NCBI RefSeq assembly: GCF_003367505.1
Contig: NZ_PXXX01000018.1
Span: 248,001 to 312,000, forward strand
Source: Lysinibacillus capsici
Lineage (GTDB): Bacteria; Bacillota; Bacilli; Bacillales_A; Planococcaceae
Direction: 5' to 3'
DNA: 64,000 nucleotides
In this document: piece after piece, positions 20,471-28,854 of the stretch
How positions within the stretch are numbered: the stretch's first letter is position 1
Layout: each line of letters starts with the position of its first letter
Program-made: the position numbers and the translations under genes
Notes under the pieces: generated by a model
Databases searched by the model: none
Told to the model about the DNA's origin: nothing
The model's input: the letters and a program-made list of their open reading frames with translations, nothing else

Positions 20471-21339
20471 CTTGACAAATCTATCAATATCGTACCACAG
20501 TTTTGGCCAATAGGTGAGGGCTCGTTTTGTAAATGGTACTAAATAATCTAAAAATACTAGCTGTTGCTCTAGTGGTAAATCTATAGCAAACAGCCATTCT
20601 CGTAATAACTCATTTGGGTATTTCAAGCGATGAAGCTTTCTTTTATCCAGTCGTTTCAGCTCAGGTAACTCTGCAAAAATCTTTCCAAGATCATAATCTA
20701 CAGCAGGTAACACACGATGTAACCATAAAATATACTCGTCATCCGCTTCACCAAGGTGCGCTAAATCAAAATCAATTAAACGTAATTGTCCATCGGAGCA
20801 CCATAAAAAATTATGATGAACTACATCCCCATGCAATAGCGTAATCTCTTTTTCAGGTGCATCTTCCAATGCAATCAATTGTAATGACTTATCACTATAA
20901 TGCAATATTTGATCAATTTCTTCTTTCGTTAAAAATGTTCGAAACTCATTTCTTCTACTTTTAAAACGCATATGACGCATTTGCCATTTTAAAAGCTGTG
21001 AGTAGGTATGCAAGCCTGGCACGCGCTGCCACGCAATCTTTTTATGTGTGTCATGTAAAGCGATTAATAGTCTAAGAGATTCATTACGATCTTTTTTATG
21101 CGCAAAGTTAGCCCCGTGGCTTCCTTCTTGCCACATTTGCACAATTAACTGCTCATCATCGCTCTGAACTAATGGTAGGATCAAAGAAGGTTCCATACGT
21201 CCTAATTGGCGATGAATGGTTCTTACCTTCTCCGCAATTTCCACTTGCTTTGCACGTTTGACAAAATAATTTTTCGATCGATATTTATATTTCCAAATAT
21301 TTGGCTTTACTTCTTCTACAATATACGCTTTTTCACCAT
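20465..21339 (-). pseudogene. Spore-coat-type kinase (APH family), start out of frame by one base
   Basis: The long frame (259 residues from a GTG at 21244) has the phosphotransferase motifs LLHGDVVHHNFLW (catalytic loop) and LRLIDFDLAH (metal-binding Asp), as in the CotS/YutH coat-kinase group. The coding signal continues upstream of that GTG in the same frame (AYIVEEVKPNIWKYKYR, then KNYFVKRA with a probable ATP-binding Lys) back to a stop, with no ATG, GTG or TTG. The only sensible start is the ATG at 21337-21339, which overlaps the safA stop as ATGGTGA but is one base out of frame at a run of five A (21329-21333). A sixth A would restore an intact gene of about 291 residues. It may be a real frameshift mutation, a phase-variable tract, programmed slippage at GAAAAAG, or a sequencing error. 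Confidence 0.7.
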
Positions 21340-22379
21340 CGATAAGGCGTCATCCCGCCTGGGAAATAATGCGGAGACATCCAAGGACCTGCTGCTGATG
21401 GGCATGGTGGTGGACAATGTGTCGGACATGGTGGTGGCGGGCAATGACAAGGGTCCATTTGCCAATTTGGCATCATCATTGGTTGTGTGCCACAGCCACA
21501 AGATTGACCCATGTTCATATCAGGCATCATCATTGGTTGTGTGCCACAACCACAGGATTGCCCCATATTCATATCGGGCATCATATCCATTTGTGGCTTT
21601 TGGTGATCTTGCGTATGGAAGAATGGTGATGTGGACTCTAAAAAGTCTTCCATTCCACCTACTTTATGATCTGGCATGTCATAGGACATTGGCTGCTGTG
21701 GCATCGTATAATGCTCGACCTGCGGCTGCATTGGCATCGGCCACCACATCTGATGATAGATTGGCTGATGGCAACTTGAACAATGTGGTACGGCAGGCAT
21801 TTGTGGCATGATATGCATTGGTGGATGTGGTGCTGGTTGTGGCATTGGCATTGGCTTTGGTTTAGCTACAGGCGGTGGTGGCGGTGTAGGTGCTGGCGGT
21901 GGTGGTGGCTGTATTTGTACAGGTGGTGTTGTAACATTTTGCTCCATTTGTGGCATCACCAATTGCTGGTGCCAATTCATTTCCACAGGCTGCGGTACCC
22001 ACATCGGCTGTTGTGGCATCTGCATTGGCATTGGCATCGGTATTGGTATCGGTATCATTTGTGGTTCTGGCATTGGCATAGGAGCTGGTGGTGGCGGTAC
22101 AATTGGCGGTGGTGGTGGCATTGGTCGCTGTACCTCTTTTTTAGGACTTTCCTTTGGTGTCTCCTTATGCACTTGTGTTTCCTTTTTCGGCATTTCTTTA
22201 TGTGAATCTCTATGCGGCTCTTTGTTTATTTTTTCAGGCAATATAATTTCCATGCCTGGAACAATATAATCTGGGTTGGCAAGATGGACATTGAGCCGCT
22301 TCAAATCTTCAAACGAAATGCCGTACTCTTTCGCAATCTTCCACAATGTATCTCCCTTTTGAACAATATGAATACGCAA
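21333..22379 (-). CDS. safA: SafA-like LysM coat morphogenetic protein
   Basis: 348 residues. An N-terminal LysM domain (HIVQKGDTLWKIAKEYGIS...NPDYIVPGMEIILP, residues about 3-48) binds cortex peptidoglycan. A long low-complexity Pro/Met/Gln region follows, with two copies of an 18-residue unit containing GQSCGCGTQPM and a terminal Cys-Pro-rich stretch. SafA directs inner-coat assembly and partners with SpoVID. The start is a TTG at 22377-22379 with GGGAGG six bases upstream, giving MRIHIVQKGDTLW, which matches B. subtilis SafA; the longer frame from 22409 contains the ribosome-binding site. CATATGAT at 22405-22412 could be a SigE -10. The stop overlaps the ATG of the next gene. Confidence 0.88.
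   Translation of the reverse strand: MRIHIVQKGDTLWKIAKEYGISFEDLKRLNVHLANPDYIVPGMEIILPEKINKEPHRDSHKEMPKKETQVHKETPKESPKKEVQRPMPPPPPIVPPPPAPMPMPEPQMIPIPIPMPMPMQMPQQPMWVPQPVEMNWHQQLVMPQMEQNVTTPPVQIQPPPPPAPTPPPPPVAKPKPMPMPQPAPHPPMHIMPQMPAVPHCSSCHQPIYHQMWWPMPMQPQVEHYTMPQQPMSYDMPDHKVGGMEDFLESTSPFFHTQDHQKPQMDMMPDMNMGQSCGCGTQPMMMPDMNMGQSCGCGTQPMMMPNWQMDPCHCPPPPCPTHCPPPCPSAAGPWMSPHYFPGGMTPYRW
21470..21586. repeat. 54-bp tandem repeat inside safA
   Basis: Two near-identical 54-base units (21470-21523 and 21524-21577) and the start of a third encode the repeated Met/Cys-rich 18-residue segment of SafA. The period is a multiple of three, so copy-number change would keep the frame. Confidence 0.85.
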
Positions 22380-22520
22380 TTTTTTCCTCCCTTCCTCTCT
22401 ACGTATCATATGTTCAATGTTTCATTTGGATACAAAAATTTCAGCAAGTTAGAAAAGCTTCATGGTACACTAATTCATAAGGAACGCTGATTCCTTTATT
22501 ACGAGCAGGGGTGATCTCTT

Positions 22521-23054
22521 ATGAAAAAAATGTTAGGCGAAGAACGCCGACTGCAACTATTAGCGCAATTAAAAAAAAATAAAGCACCTATAACTGGGAC
22601 AGACTTAGCAAAGTTCGCCAATGTTTCTAGACAAGTAATCGTCAATGATATGACTTTATTAAAGGCAAGAAATGAGCCCATTATTGCCACAAGCCAAGGT
22701 TATCTTTATATGCATCAAGAACAAATACAACAAACCGTTGAACGAACATTCCCTTGCTTGCATACATCAGAGCAGACGGAAGATGAATTAATGACGATTG
22801 TAGACTGTGGCGGAACCGTCAAAAATGTCATTGTCGAACATCCAATATATGGTGAACTGACAGCCTCTATCATGGTATCCAACCGCCATGAGGTGAAACA
22901 ATTTATCGAACGTGTGAATGCAACACAGGCCAACTATTTATCTGCTCTCACTGGTGGCATCCATCTACATGTCATCACAGCACCCTCTGTTGAAGTTTTA
23001 ACATTAATTGAGCGAGCTTTACAAAAAAAGGGCTACTTAGTGTCAGATCAATGA
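22521..23054 (+). CDS. niaR: Niacin-responsive repressor NiaR (3H domain)
   Basis: 177 residues: an N-terminal HTH (about 8-60, ITGTDLAKFANVSRQVIVNDMTLLKARN) and a C-terminal 3H domain with the conserved histidines in VEHPIYG and GIHLHVITAP. In B. subtilis NiaR (YrxA/NadR) uses nicotinic acid as co-repressor of NAD synthesis and niacin uptake genes. GGGGTGAT precedes the ATG. It is divergent from safA; the nifS-nadBCA genes that sit between niaR and safA in B. subtilis are absent here. Confidence 0.92.
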   Translation: MKKMLGEERRLQLLAQLKKNKAPITGTDLAKFANVSRQVIVNDMTLLKARNEPIIATSQGYLYMHQEQIQQTVERTFPCLHTSEQTEDELMTIVDCGGTVKNVIVEHPIYGELTASIMVSNRHEVKQFIERVNATQANYLSALTGGIHLHVITAPSVEVLTLIERALQKKGYLVSDQ

Positions 23055-23060
23055 ATAGTA

Positions 23061-23112
23061 AAAGCACCGTCTGAAAAATTGATTTCAAACGGTGCTTTCT
23101 GTTTTTTAATGC
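23061..23112 (+). terminator. Terminator of niaR
   Basis: Arms aaagcaccgt (23061-23070) and acggtgcttt (23089-23098), followed by TCTGTTTTTT. Confidence 0.8.
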
Positions 23113-23186
23113 TGGTATTGTCTCGTTAAGCGCGGGCTTCCGTCCGCAGCTATTGTATTGTTCCCTTAAAGGCGAGTATTTCCCTA

Positions 23187-23579
23187 TCAGGAAAGAAATC
23201 TTTGACGTTGAGCAGGCGTAGGCAATAAGCATTCACTTTTTTTTCCAAACAAACGATAGCGTTGCTTTGCAAATAATCGATATAATGCATTGCGAATAAA
23301 TGGTGGTACAAGAATGAAGGCGTAGAAACAAGGCCACAATCCATCAAATTTACGGCAAATGTTTAACGCAGCGGTAGATTCAACAGACACTTTCCCTTGT
23401 TCAATAAGAATTACACTATCTATATTCTTTGGTATATGATATTGAGTGAGAAGCGATTGACCAGCCTCGCTTTGCAGCGATGCAAATTGAAAATAGCCAG
23501 CTTGATCATGTTTGATGATAAATTGAACAGTGCTATCACAAAAATTACAGACACCATCGAATAAAATAATCCCACCCAT
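23187..23579 (-). CDS. DCC-family (DUF393) thiol-disulfide oxidoreductase-like protein
   Basis: 130 residues. The N-terminal FDGVCNFCD gives the DxxCxxC signature of the DCC family (YuxK-like), predicted to have a thioredoxin-like fold; no membrane segment is convincing. The substrate is unknown. GGAGGAGG lies ahead of the ATG. It follows pheA by about 25 bases on the same strand and is probably co-transcribed with it, though no functional link is obvious. Confidence 0.85.
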   Translation of the reverse strand: MGGIILFDGVCNFCDSTVQFIIKHDQAGYFQFASLQSEAGQSLLTQYHIPKNIDSVILIEQGKVSVESTAALNICRKFDGLWPCFYAFILVPPFIRNALYRLFAKQRYRLFGKKSECLLPTPAQRQRFLS

Positions 23580-23603
23580 CTTCTTTCCTCCTCCTTCACA
23601 TTA

Positions 23604-24482
23604 CTATGCTTCGTCTGATGTTACATAAGTAAAATAGGTACCCAGTGACTTTACTTTGCAGCCTAGCGCAGCTAATTCTTCCATTGCCCCACGCATCATC
23701 GGTTCCTTTTCATCTGCTAATACATCAATCATAAAGAAATAATCACCTAATCCAGTTTTTAATGGACGTGATTCGATTTTACTTAAATTTAGCTGACGCC
23801 ATGCAAAAACAGAAAGCACCTGATGTAATGCACCTGAACGATCTGTTGGTAAGGTAATCATAAATGTTGTTTTCGCTTGCCCATCTGATAGCTCTTGTGG
23901 CAATCGTTTATTTTGCTTAGACAGTACAAAGAATCGTGTATGATTAAAATGAAAATCATGGATATTCTGCTCCACTATTTCAAGACCATATTTTTCAGCT
24001 GCGGCTGCATTGCCGACTGCCGCTATACACTCTTGTGGATTCTCTGATACATATTTTGCTGCTGCTGCAGTTGAAGTTGTTTGATGTAATGGTACATGAC
24101 TAAAACGATAAAATAAATATTTATGACATTGAGCTAGTGCATGCGGATGAGAATAAACACCTTCGATTGACTGCCAATCATCCTTCTGCGCTTTATTGAC
24201 CATTAAATGCTGCTGAATTTTCAGCAATAACTCACCAGTTACATAAAGTGTTGCCTCATGGAATAAGTAATCTAATGTTAATGATACAGAGCCCTCTAGA
24301 GCATTTTCTAGCGGCACGACAGCTAAATCTACCTTTCCCTCTGCAACAGCCTCTATACATTCTGGAATCGTGGCACACGGTACGAGCCACTCATTTGGAA
24401 AAGTAGCCTTTGTTGCTAAGTATGTAAATGATGCTTCTGGTCCTAGATAGGCGATTCGATTTTCCCATTGTTGCTTTGTCAT
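23604..24482 (-). CDS. pheA: Prephenate dehydratase
   Basis: 292 residues; converts prephenate to phenylpyruvate in phenylalanine synthesis. Catalytic domain: IAYLGPEASFTYLA, VPLENALEGSVSLTLD, and the catalytic-Thr region TSTAAAAKYV, with HTRFFVL closing the lobe. The C-terminal ACT domain carries the Phe-binding GALHQVL and ESRPLKTGLGDYFFMID motifs, so it should be feedback-inhibited. AAGGAGG precedes the ATG. Free-standing (no chorismate mutase fusion), as usual in bacilli. Confidence 0.96.
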   Translation of the reverse strand: MTKQQWENRIAYLGPEASFTYLATKATFPNEWLVPCATIPECIEAVAEGKVDLAVVPLENALEGSVSLTLDYLFHEATLYVTGELLLKIQQHLMVNKAQKDDWQSIEGVYSHPHALAQCHKYLFYRFSHVPLHQTTSTAAAAKYVSENPQECIAAVGNAAAAEKYGLEIVEQNIHDFHFNHTRFFVLSKQNKRLPQELSDGQAKTTFMITLPTDRSGALHQVLSVFAWRQLNLSKIESRPLKTGLGDYFFMIDVLADEKEPMMRGAMEELAALGCKVKSLGTYFTYVTSDEA

Positions 24483-24508
24483 TGCAAATACCTCCTTTAT
24501 GGCACAAT

Positions 24509-24552
24509 AAGGAGCAGTCCCTCGTGATGAAAAACGCTTGGGACAGCTCCTT
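24509..24552 (-). promoter_or_regulatory. Long hairpin in the pheA leader
   Basis: aaggagcagtccc (24509-24521) pairs with gggacagctcctt (24540-24552), 12 of 13 bases, 18-base loop, 26 bases before the pheA start. The tail is not U-rich, so it is not a classic terminator; one arm contains AAGGAG, which could sequester or mimic a ribosome-binding site. Confidence 0.45.
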
Positions 24553-24590
24553 ATTTGAGCTTTGTTATCGTATCTTTACCCATTGGGGTT

Positions 24591-24619
24591 ATTCAACACG
24601 ATGTTTGTCATTTTGTCAA
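24591..24619 (-). promoter_or_regulatory. Candidate promoter of pheA
   Basis: TTGACA (24614-24619), 17-base spacer, TTGAAT (24591-24596) on the minus strand, between pheB and the pheA leader hairpin. Confidence 0.45.
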
Positions 24620-24647
24620 AAATTAAAGGATTGAACACTCTCTGTGA

Positions 24648-25103
24648 TTATAATGCTCCAGAACTAATCACTTCCGCTGATTCCACAAAATCTAAGCGTT
24701 TTAATTGCTGGATAAGATCATCAAGATCACAAGTCATGCTTGTTACATCTAATGACAATGTAACATTCGCACGTCCCTGAATAGGGATTGTTTGATGAAT
24801 CGTTAAGACATTACAATGTGTAATTGTCACAGTTTCTAAAAGCTTGGCAAGTGTTCCTTTTCTATCTTGAAGCTGTAAAAAGACTGTTAAAATGCGTTCC
24901 TGCACAATTGAATGAAAAGGAAAAACCGCATCACGATATTTGTAAAACGCACTTCGCGATAAATCCACCTGCTTTACCGCATCCCAAATGGAAGATACTG
25001 AACCACTTGATAGTAAGTGTTTCGCCTCCAAAGTTTTTTGCATTGCATCCGTTAAAACATCCTCACGAACTAAATAATATCGCTGATTCGCAACATTCTT
25101 CAT
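24648..25103 (-). CDS. pheB: ACT-domain protein PheB
   Basis: 151 residues. The N-terminal part YYLVREDVLTDAMQKTLEAK ... VDLSRSAFYKYRDAVFPF is characteristic of the PheB/UPF0735 family. A C-terminal ACT domain (about 73-145) suggests amino-acid-dependent regulation. Its exact role is not settled. The open frame starts seven codons earlier, but AGGGGG lies six bases before the ATG at 25103, so that start is preferred. It follows obg by about 25 bases. Confidence 0.9.
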   Translation of the reverse strand: MKNVANQRYYLVREDVLTDAMQKTLEAKHLLSSGSVSSIWDAVKQVDLSRSAFYKYRDAVFPFHSIVQERILTVFLQLQDRKGTLAKLLETVTITHCNVLTIHQTIPIQGRANVTLSLDVTSMTCDLDDLIQQLKRLDFVESAEVISSGAL

Positions 25104-25127
25104 ACGCTTCCCCCTAAAACTCATGTC

Positions 25128-26417
25128 TTAATCGACAAATTCAAATTCAAACTCTTGTAGGCGTACTGTATCGCCATCTTGTGCTCCACGCTCACGCAGA
25201 GCCTCGTCCACACCCATTGCACGCAATTGACGAGCAAAACGACGTATACCATCCTCACGGCTAAAGTCTGTCATTTTAAATAAACGCTCAATTGCATAAC
25301 CACTAATAATAAATGTACCATCATCATCACGTGTGATTTCGAAATCTTCACCTTTTGCCTCATGCTTGTACATTACGGTTGCGTCTGATTGCTCCTCTAG
25401 ATCATCATATAGTGGGAATTCAGGCGTTACTTCTAATAGATCGGCAATGGCAAAAAGTAGCTCTTTTAAACCTTGACGTGAAACAGCAGAAATTGGGAAA
25501 ATTTGAACGTCTTCTCCAACCTTCTGACGGAATGCTTGTAAATTCTCTTCTGCATCTGGCATATCCATTTTATTGGCTACGATAATTTGTGGACGCTCTG
25601 TTAAACGAAGATTATATTGTTTTAGCTCTTCATTAATTGTCAAATAATCTTCATATGGATCGCGGCCTTCCATCCCTGACATATCAATGACATGAACGAT
25701 AACGCGTGTACGTTCGATATGTCGTAAAAATTGATGACCTAGTCCAACTCCTTGATGTGCTCCTTCAATAAGCCCTGGTAAATCAGCCATCGCAAAGCTT
25801 CGATGGTCATCCGTTTCAATCATGCCTAAGTTCGGTACAATTGTTGTGAAATGATAAGCACCAATTTTTGGCTTAGCCGCGGAAACAACAGATAAAAGTG
25901 TTGATTTACCAACACTTGGGAAACCAACTAACCCTACATCTGCTAAAACTTTTAACTCTAATATAACATTTAATTCTTGTCCTGGCTCACCTTTTTCAGA
26001 AAGTTCTGGCGCCGGGTTGGCAGGTGTAGCAAAGCGAGAATTACCTCGTCCACCTCTGCCTGCTTTCGCAATAACTGCTCTTTGCCCATGCTCGACTAAG
26101 TCAGCAATAACAGCATTTGTTTCTTCATTCATAACCACTGTGCCTGGTGGTACTTTAACAATTAAATCCTCCGCATTTTTACCATGCATGCCTTTACTCA
26201 TCCCATGCTCGCCACGAGGTGCTTTAAAATGGCGTTTATAGCGGAAATCCATTAATGTTCGTAAGCCCTCTTCTACTTCAAATACAACGTTACCACCGTG
26301 TCCACCATCTCCACCAGCTGGACCACCATTTGGTACATATTTTTCACGGCGAAAGGCTACCATACCATCTCCGCCATCGCCACCTTTAACATAAATCTTT
26401 ACGTGATCGACAAACAT
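25128..26417 (-). CDS. obg: GTPase ObgE
   Basis: 429 residues in three domains: the glycine-rich Obg fold ([32 protein letters not shown]), a G domain with [12 protein letters not shown], the T-containing switch, [10 protein letters not shown] and NKMD, and a C-terminal OCT domain. Obg acts in 50S assembly and the stringent response and, in B. subtilis, in initiation of sporulation. Only five bases separate it from spo0B, as in B. subtilis. Confidence 0.98.
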   Translation of the reverse strand: MFVDHVKIYVKGGDGGDGMVAFRREKYVPNGGPAGGDGGHGGNVVFEVEEGLRTLMDFRYKRHFKAPRGEHGMSKGMHGKNAEDLIVKVPPGTVVMNEETNAVIADLVEHGQRAVIAKAGRGGRGNSRFATPANPAPELSEKGEPGQELNVILELKVLADVGLVGFPSVGKSTLLSVVSAAKPKIGAYHFTTIVPNLGMIETDDHRSFAMADLPGLIEGAHQGVGLGHQFLRHIERTRVIVHVIDMSGMEGRDPYEDYLTINEELKQYNLRLTERPQIIVANKMDMPDAEENLQAFRQKVGEDVQIFPISAVSRQGLKELLFAIADLLEVTPEFPLYDDLEEQSDATVMYKHEAKGEDFEITRDDDGTFIISGYAIERLFKMTDFSREDGIRRFARQLRAMGVDEALRERGAQDGDTVRLQEFEFEFVD

Positions 26418-26422
26418 TTAGT

Positions 26423-26950
26423 TCACTCCCTATTTGCACTCAAGACATATTGCCAGCGTGTAGTTGTCTGCTCAATTGTTTGAATGTCGAATTGTTTCAA
26501 ACCTTTTTCGGTGAATGCATCAGCACTCCATAACCCATTTAGCGTGAATGTCACGGCAAATGTATGATCGTCAACACGTACATCAAGCGTTAGGATCTGC
26601 TCTGTAAATGGATCTAATGTATCATAAACATGCATAACTGTTTTGTTTAAATAATCTACAACTTCCTGATCAATATCATTGGTCACAGGCTTTTTTATCT
26701 CACCGCTTAGCTTCCAAGCTAATGATGGGTAACGCCATCCTGCTGTTTGAAGCCATTCAATTGTTTGTGGTAATTGTAGTCGATTGAGGATAGAAAATAC
26801 TCGTAATTGTTCTGAATAATGTTGAATAAGTTTTTTCGATTCCTCGATTCTACCTAAATCTAAATTCATGCGAATCAGTTGCAGTTGATTCACATAATCA
26901 TGATTTGCAAAACGTAATACTTCACTAATGGTTAGTGATTGATTGTTCAT
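26423..26950 (-). CDS. spo0B: Sporulation initiation phosphotransferase Spo0B
   Basis: 175 residues (192 in B. subtilis). The N-terminal helical hairpin carries the phosphoryl-accepting His in FANHDYVNQLQLIRMNL; the C-terminal half resembles a degenerate kinase ATPase fold. Spo0B relays phosphate from Spo0F to Spo0A. Sequence identity to the family is low apart from the His motif, and the obg neighbour carries much of the assignment. I prefer the ATG at 26950 (GGAG eight bases upstream) over the frame start 25 codons earlier. TATACT lies a short way upstream as a possible -10. Confidence 0.85.
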   Translation of the reverse strand: MNNQSLTISEVLRFANHDYVNQLQLIRMNLDLGRIEESKKLIQHYSEQLRVFSILNRLQLPQTIEWLQTAGWRYPSLAWKLSGEIKKPVTNDIDQEVVDYLNKTVMHVYDTLDPFTEQILTLDVRVDDHTFAVTFTLNGLWSADAFTEKGLKQFDIQTIEQTTTRWQYVLSANRE

Positions 26951-27073
26951 CCCATTCACTCCAATAAAGTTATCCTTACTAGTATAACAAGTTTTGCTGT
27001 ATTTTTCCCTTAATTCTTTAATCAATTATACCTTGGTGTCATTGCGTCCAATCGGCTTTTTTGAAATTTAGCC

Positions 27074-27102
27074 AAAAAAAGGACTGCAATAAATGCAGTC
27101 CT
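27074..27102 (-). terminator. Terminator of the rplU-prp-rpmA operon
   Basis: Arms aggactgca (27080-27088) and tgcagtcct (27094-27102), followed on the minus strand by seven U. It separates the ribosomal operon from spo0B-obg. Confidence 0.9.
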
Positions 27103-27127
27103 CCGCTTTATGTTATCTTATAAAAGA

Positions 27128-27427
27128 TTAAGCTTCTTGTGTTGTTGGATAAACAGATACTTGTTTGCGATCGCGACCTAAACGTTCAAATTTAACAACG
27201 CCGTCAACTTTAGCAAATAGTGTATCGTCACCACCACGACCTACGTTTGTACCTGGGTAAATTTTTGTACCGCGTTGACGGTAAAGAATTGAACCACCTG
27301 TTACGAATTGGCCATCAGCACGTTTTGCACCAAGTCGTTTAGACTCAGAGTCACGTCCGTTTTTAGTAGAACCTACCCCTTTTTTCGATGCAAAAAGTTG
27401 AAGGTCTAATGCTAATAATAATTTCAT
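27128..27427 (-). CDS. rpmA: 50S ribosomal protein L27 (with cleaved N-terminal extension)
   Basis: 99 residues. The Firmicutes-type extension [12 protein letters not shown] precedes [15 protein letters not shown]; the LQLF/ASKKG junction is the known Prp cleavage site that exposes the functional L27 N-terminus near the peptidyl-transferase centre. It overlaps prp by four bases (ATGA). Confidence 0.98.
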   Translation of the reverse strand: MKLLLALDLQLFASKKGVGSTKNGRDSESKRLGAKRADGQFVTGGSILYRQRGTKIYPGTNVGRGGDDTLFAKVDGVVKFERLGRDRKQVSVYPTTQEA

Positions 27428-27780
27428 CGAGTTCCACCTCCTACTTGGTTGTAGTTGATTTGGATGTATTGTCCGTAATTTTGCACCATAGAATACACTT
27501 GGGCAGTCATTACTTGAACAATTAACTGTAGTTTTGCATCTACTTCAGGCTCTATGTCTGATGGTAAATCTACCTTGAGATAGCCTCCACCTTCAGCAGC
27601 TTGTTCGATTTCTGGCTGAATTTGTAATAATGCATAAATAGCATTCACTGTACCAATGGCTATAGTTGATGCTCCTGCACATACTAAATCCTTACCAGAT
27701 TCATCATAACCAGCATGTCCTGAAAATTCGAATGCTGACACATGTCTATTTTCATCGTGATGAATCGTAACTTGTATCAT
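27424..27780 (-). CDS. prp: Ribosomal-processing cysteine protease Prp
   Basis: 118 residues. The catalytic His is in [13 protein letters not shown] and the catalytic Cys in [12 protein letters not shown]. Prp removes the N-terminal extension of L27, whose gene follows immediately and whose cleavage site is visible. Located between rplU and rpmA as in other Firmicutes (B. subtilis ysxB). Confidence 0.95.
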   Translation of the reverse strand: MIQVTIHHDENRHVSAFEFSGHAGYDESGKDLVCAGASTIAIGTVNAIYALLQIQPEIEQAAEGGGYLKVDLPSDIEPEVDAKLQLIVQVMTAQVYSMVQNYGQYIQINYNQVGGGTR

Positions 27781-27796
27781 TCGCTATACCTCACAA

Positions 27797-28105
27797 TTAA
27801 GCGTTGATTGCTTCAACAACTAATTTTGTGTAAGGTTGACGGTGACCTTGTTTACGACGGTAGTTCTTTTTAGCTTTCAATTTGAAAACAACGATTTTTT
27901 TCGCACGGCCTTCTTTAACAACTTTAGCTGTTACAGTAGCGCCTTCTACGAATGGAGCGCCAACTTTAACGTTTTCGCCACCTACGAATAAAACTTTATC
28001 AAAAGTTACAACCTCATCAGCTTCTACGCCTAATTTTTCAACATAGATTTCTTGACCAGCTTCTACTTTGACTTGTTTACCACCAGTTTCAATAATTGCG
28101 TACAT
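27797..28105 (-). CDS. rplU: 50S ribosomal protein L21
   Basis: 102 residues, normal length. Begins [18 protein letters not shown] and ends with the L21 signature [28 protein letters not shown] precedes the ATG. First gene of rplU-prp-rpmA, preceded by an L21 leader. Confidence 0.98.
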   Translation of the reverse strand: MYAIIETGGKQVKVEAGQEIYVEKLGVEADEVVTFDKVLFVGGENVKVGAPFVEGATVTAKVVKEGRAKKIVVFKLKAKKNYRRKQGHRQPYTKLVVEAINA

Positions 28106-28216
28106 TTTACTGCACCTCCTCTTAGACTCAGACTCGCCTGTTTCATAAGGTGATCTTACTAGACACTTAAACCTTTACAGAGCGGTTGTAGTAGCACGGG
28201 TGCTACAAACAATAAC
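28106..28216 (-). ncRNA. Ribosomal protein L21 leader RNA
   Basis: The minus-strand leader contains GGTTTAAGTGTCTAGTAAG, ATCACCTTATG and GGCGAGTCTGAG just before AGGAGG, which fits the Firmicutes L21 leader known to me. A 7-bp hairpin (gtagcac / gtgctac, 28191-28206) sits near its 5' end. Presumed autoregulation of the operon. Confidence 0.8.
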
Positions 28217-28222
28217 ATTAAA

Positions 28223-28251
28223 ATATTACCACACGAATTTTTTCAAGTCAA
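28223..28251 (-). promoter_or_regulatory. SigA promoter of the rplU operon
   Basis: TTGACT (28246-28251), 17-base spacer, TAATAT (28223-28228) on the minus strand. The -35 overlaps the last codons of spoIVFB. Confidence 0.8.
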
Positions 28252-28854
28252 TCTATTCATAACATATTTTTCAAAAGCAACTCGGTATTTTCGATAACGC
28301 CATTCTTTCAACACTTGCAACCAAATGAATAAATTTATGATGGCTAAAAAAATAGATTGTGGCAAGAACTTGAAAGTGACAAGTAATAGTATAGTAGCTA
28401 CGATGAATGATAACCAATAATATAGCTCTATCACGTGAGCTCTTGGATATTTTAAAAATAGGCAGGCTAACAATATCCTTCCACCATCTAACGGTATGAT
28501 GGGTACAATATTGACAGCCAATAACACGAGTTGTACATTTATAAGCTTAGTAGCGAGTAAATCAGGCATAAAAAAAGCGAGGCCAATCCCAATAATCGTA
28601 GCGATTGGCCCTCCTAATGCAATCCATAGGAGTGACGAAGCTTGCACAACCGCTGGATTTTCAAATTGAATTTCTCCCCCGTATGGTGTAATTACGCAGG
28701 ATTTCACCTTCACTCCACACATTACTGCCGCAACTAAGTGACCAGCCTCATGCCACAGTAAGGAAAACAGAATGATCGCGTAATAGGCTAACTGGCCACT
28801 AAAAATCATGACAAATACGAGAGGGATACACAGAAGATGTAATTTAATCCTCAT
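28243..28854 (-). CDS. spoIVFB: SpoIVFB-like intramembrane metalloprotease (no CBS domain)
   Basis: 203 residues, site-2-protease (M50) family. Zinc motif HEAGH and the second motif NIVPIIPLDGGRILL are intact, with about six membrane segments. In B. subtilis SpoIVFB cleaves pro-SigK in the mother cell. That protein is 288 residues with a C-terminal CBS domain; this one stops right after the membrane part (KEWRYRKYRVAFEKYVMN), so the CBS domain is missing. The ATG at 28854 overlaps the spoIVFA stop and has GGAG five bases upstream; the ten extra codons from an upstream TTG are unlikely to be used. Confidence 0.88.
   Translation of the reverse strand: MRIKLHLLCIPLVFVMIFSGQLAYYAIILFSLLWHEAGHLVAAVMCGVKVKSCVITPYGGEIQFENPAVVQASSLLWIALGGPIATIIGIGLAFFMPDLLATKLINVQLVLLAVNIVPIIPLDGGRILLACLFLKYPRAHVIELYYWLSFIVATILLLVTFKFLPQSIFLAIINLFIWLQVLKEWRYRKYRVAFEKYVMNRLT

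Noticed and set aside
21470..21586. CRISPR-like direct repeats
   Set aside because: The units are contiguous, in frame and coding within safA, with no spacers.
21783..22269. Plus-strand frames rich in Trp/His or Gly/Cys over safA
   Set aside because: They are the antisense of the Pro/Met/Gln-rich safA codons; composition is an artefact and there is no ribosome-binding site.
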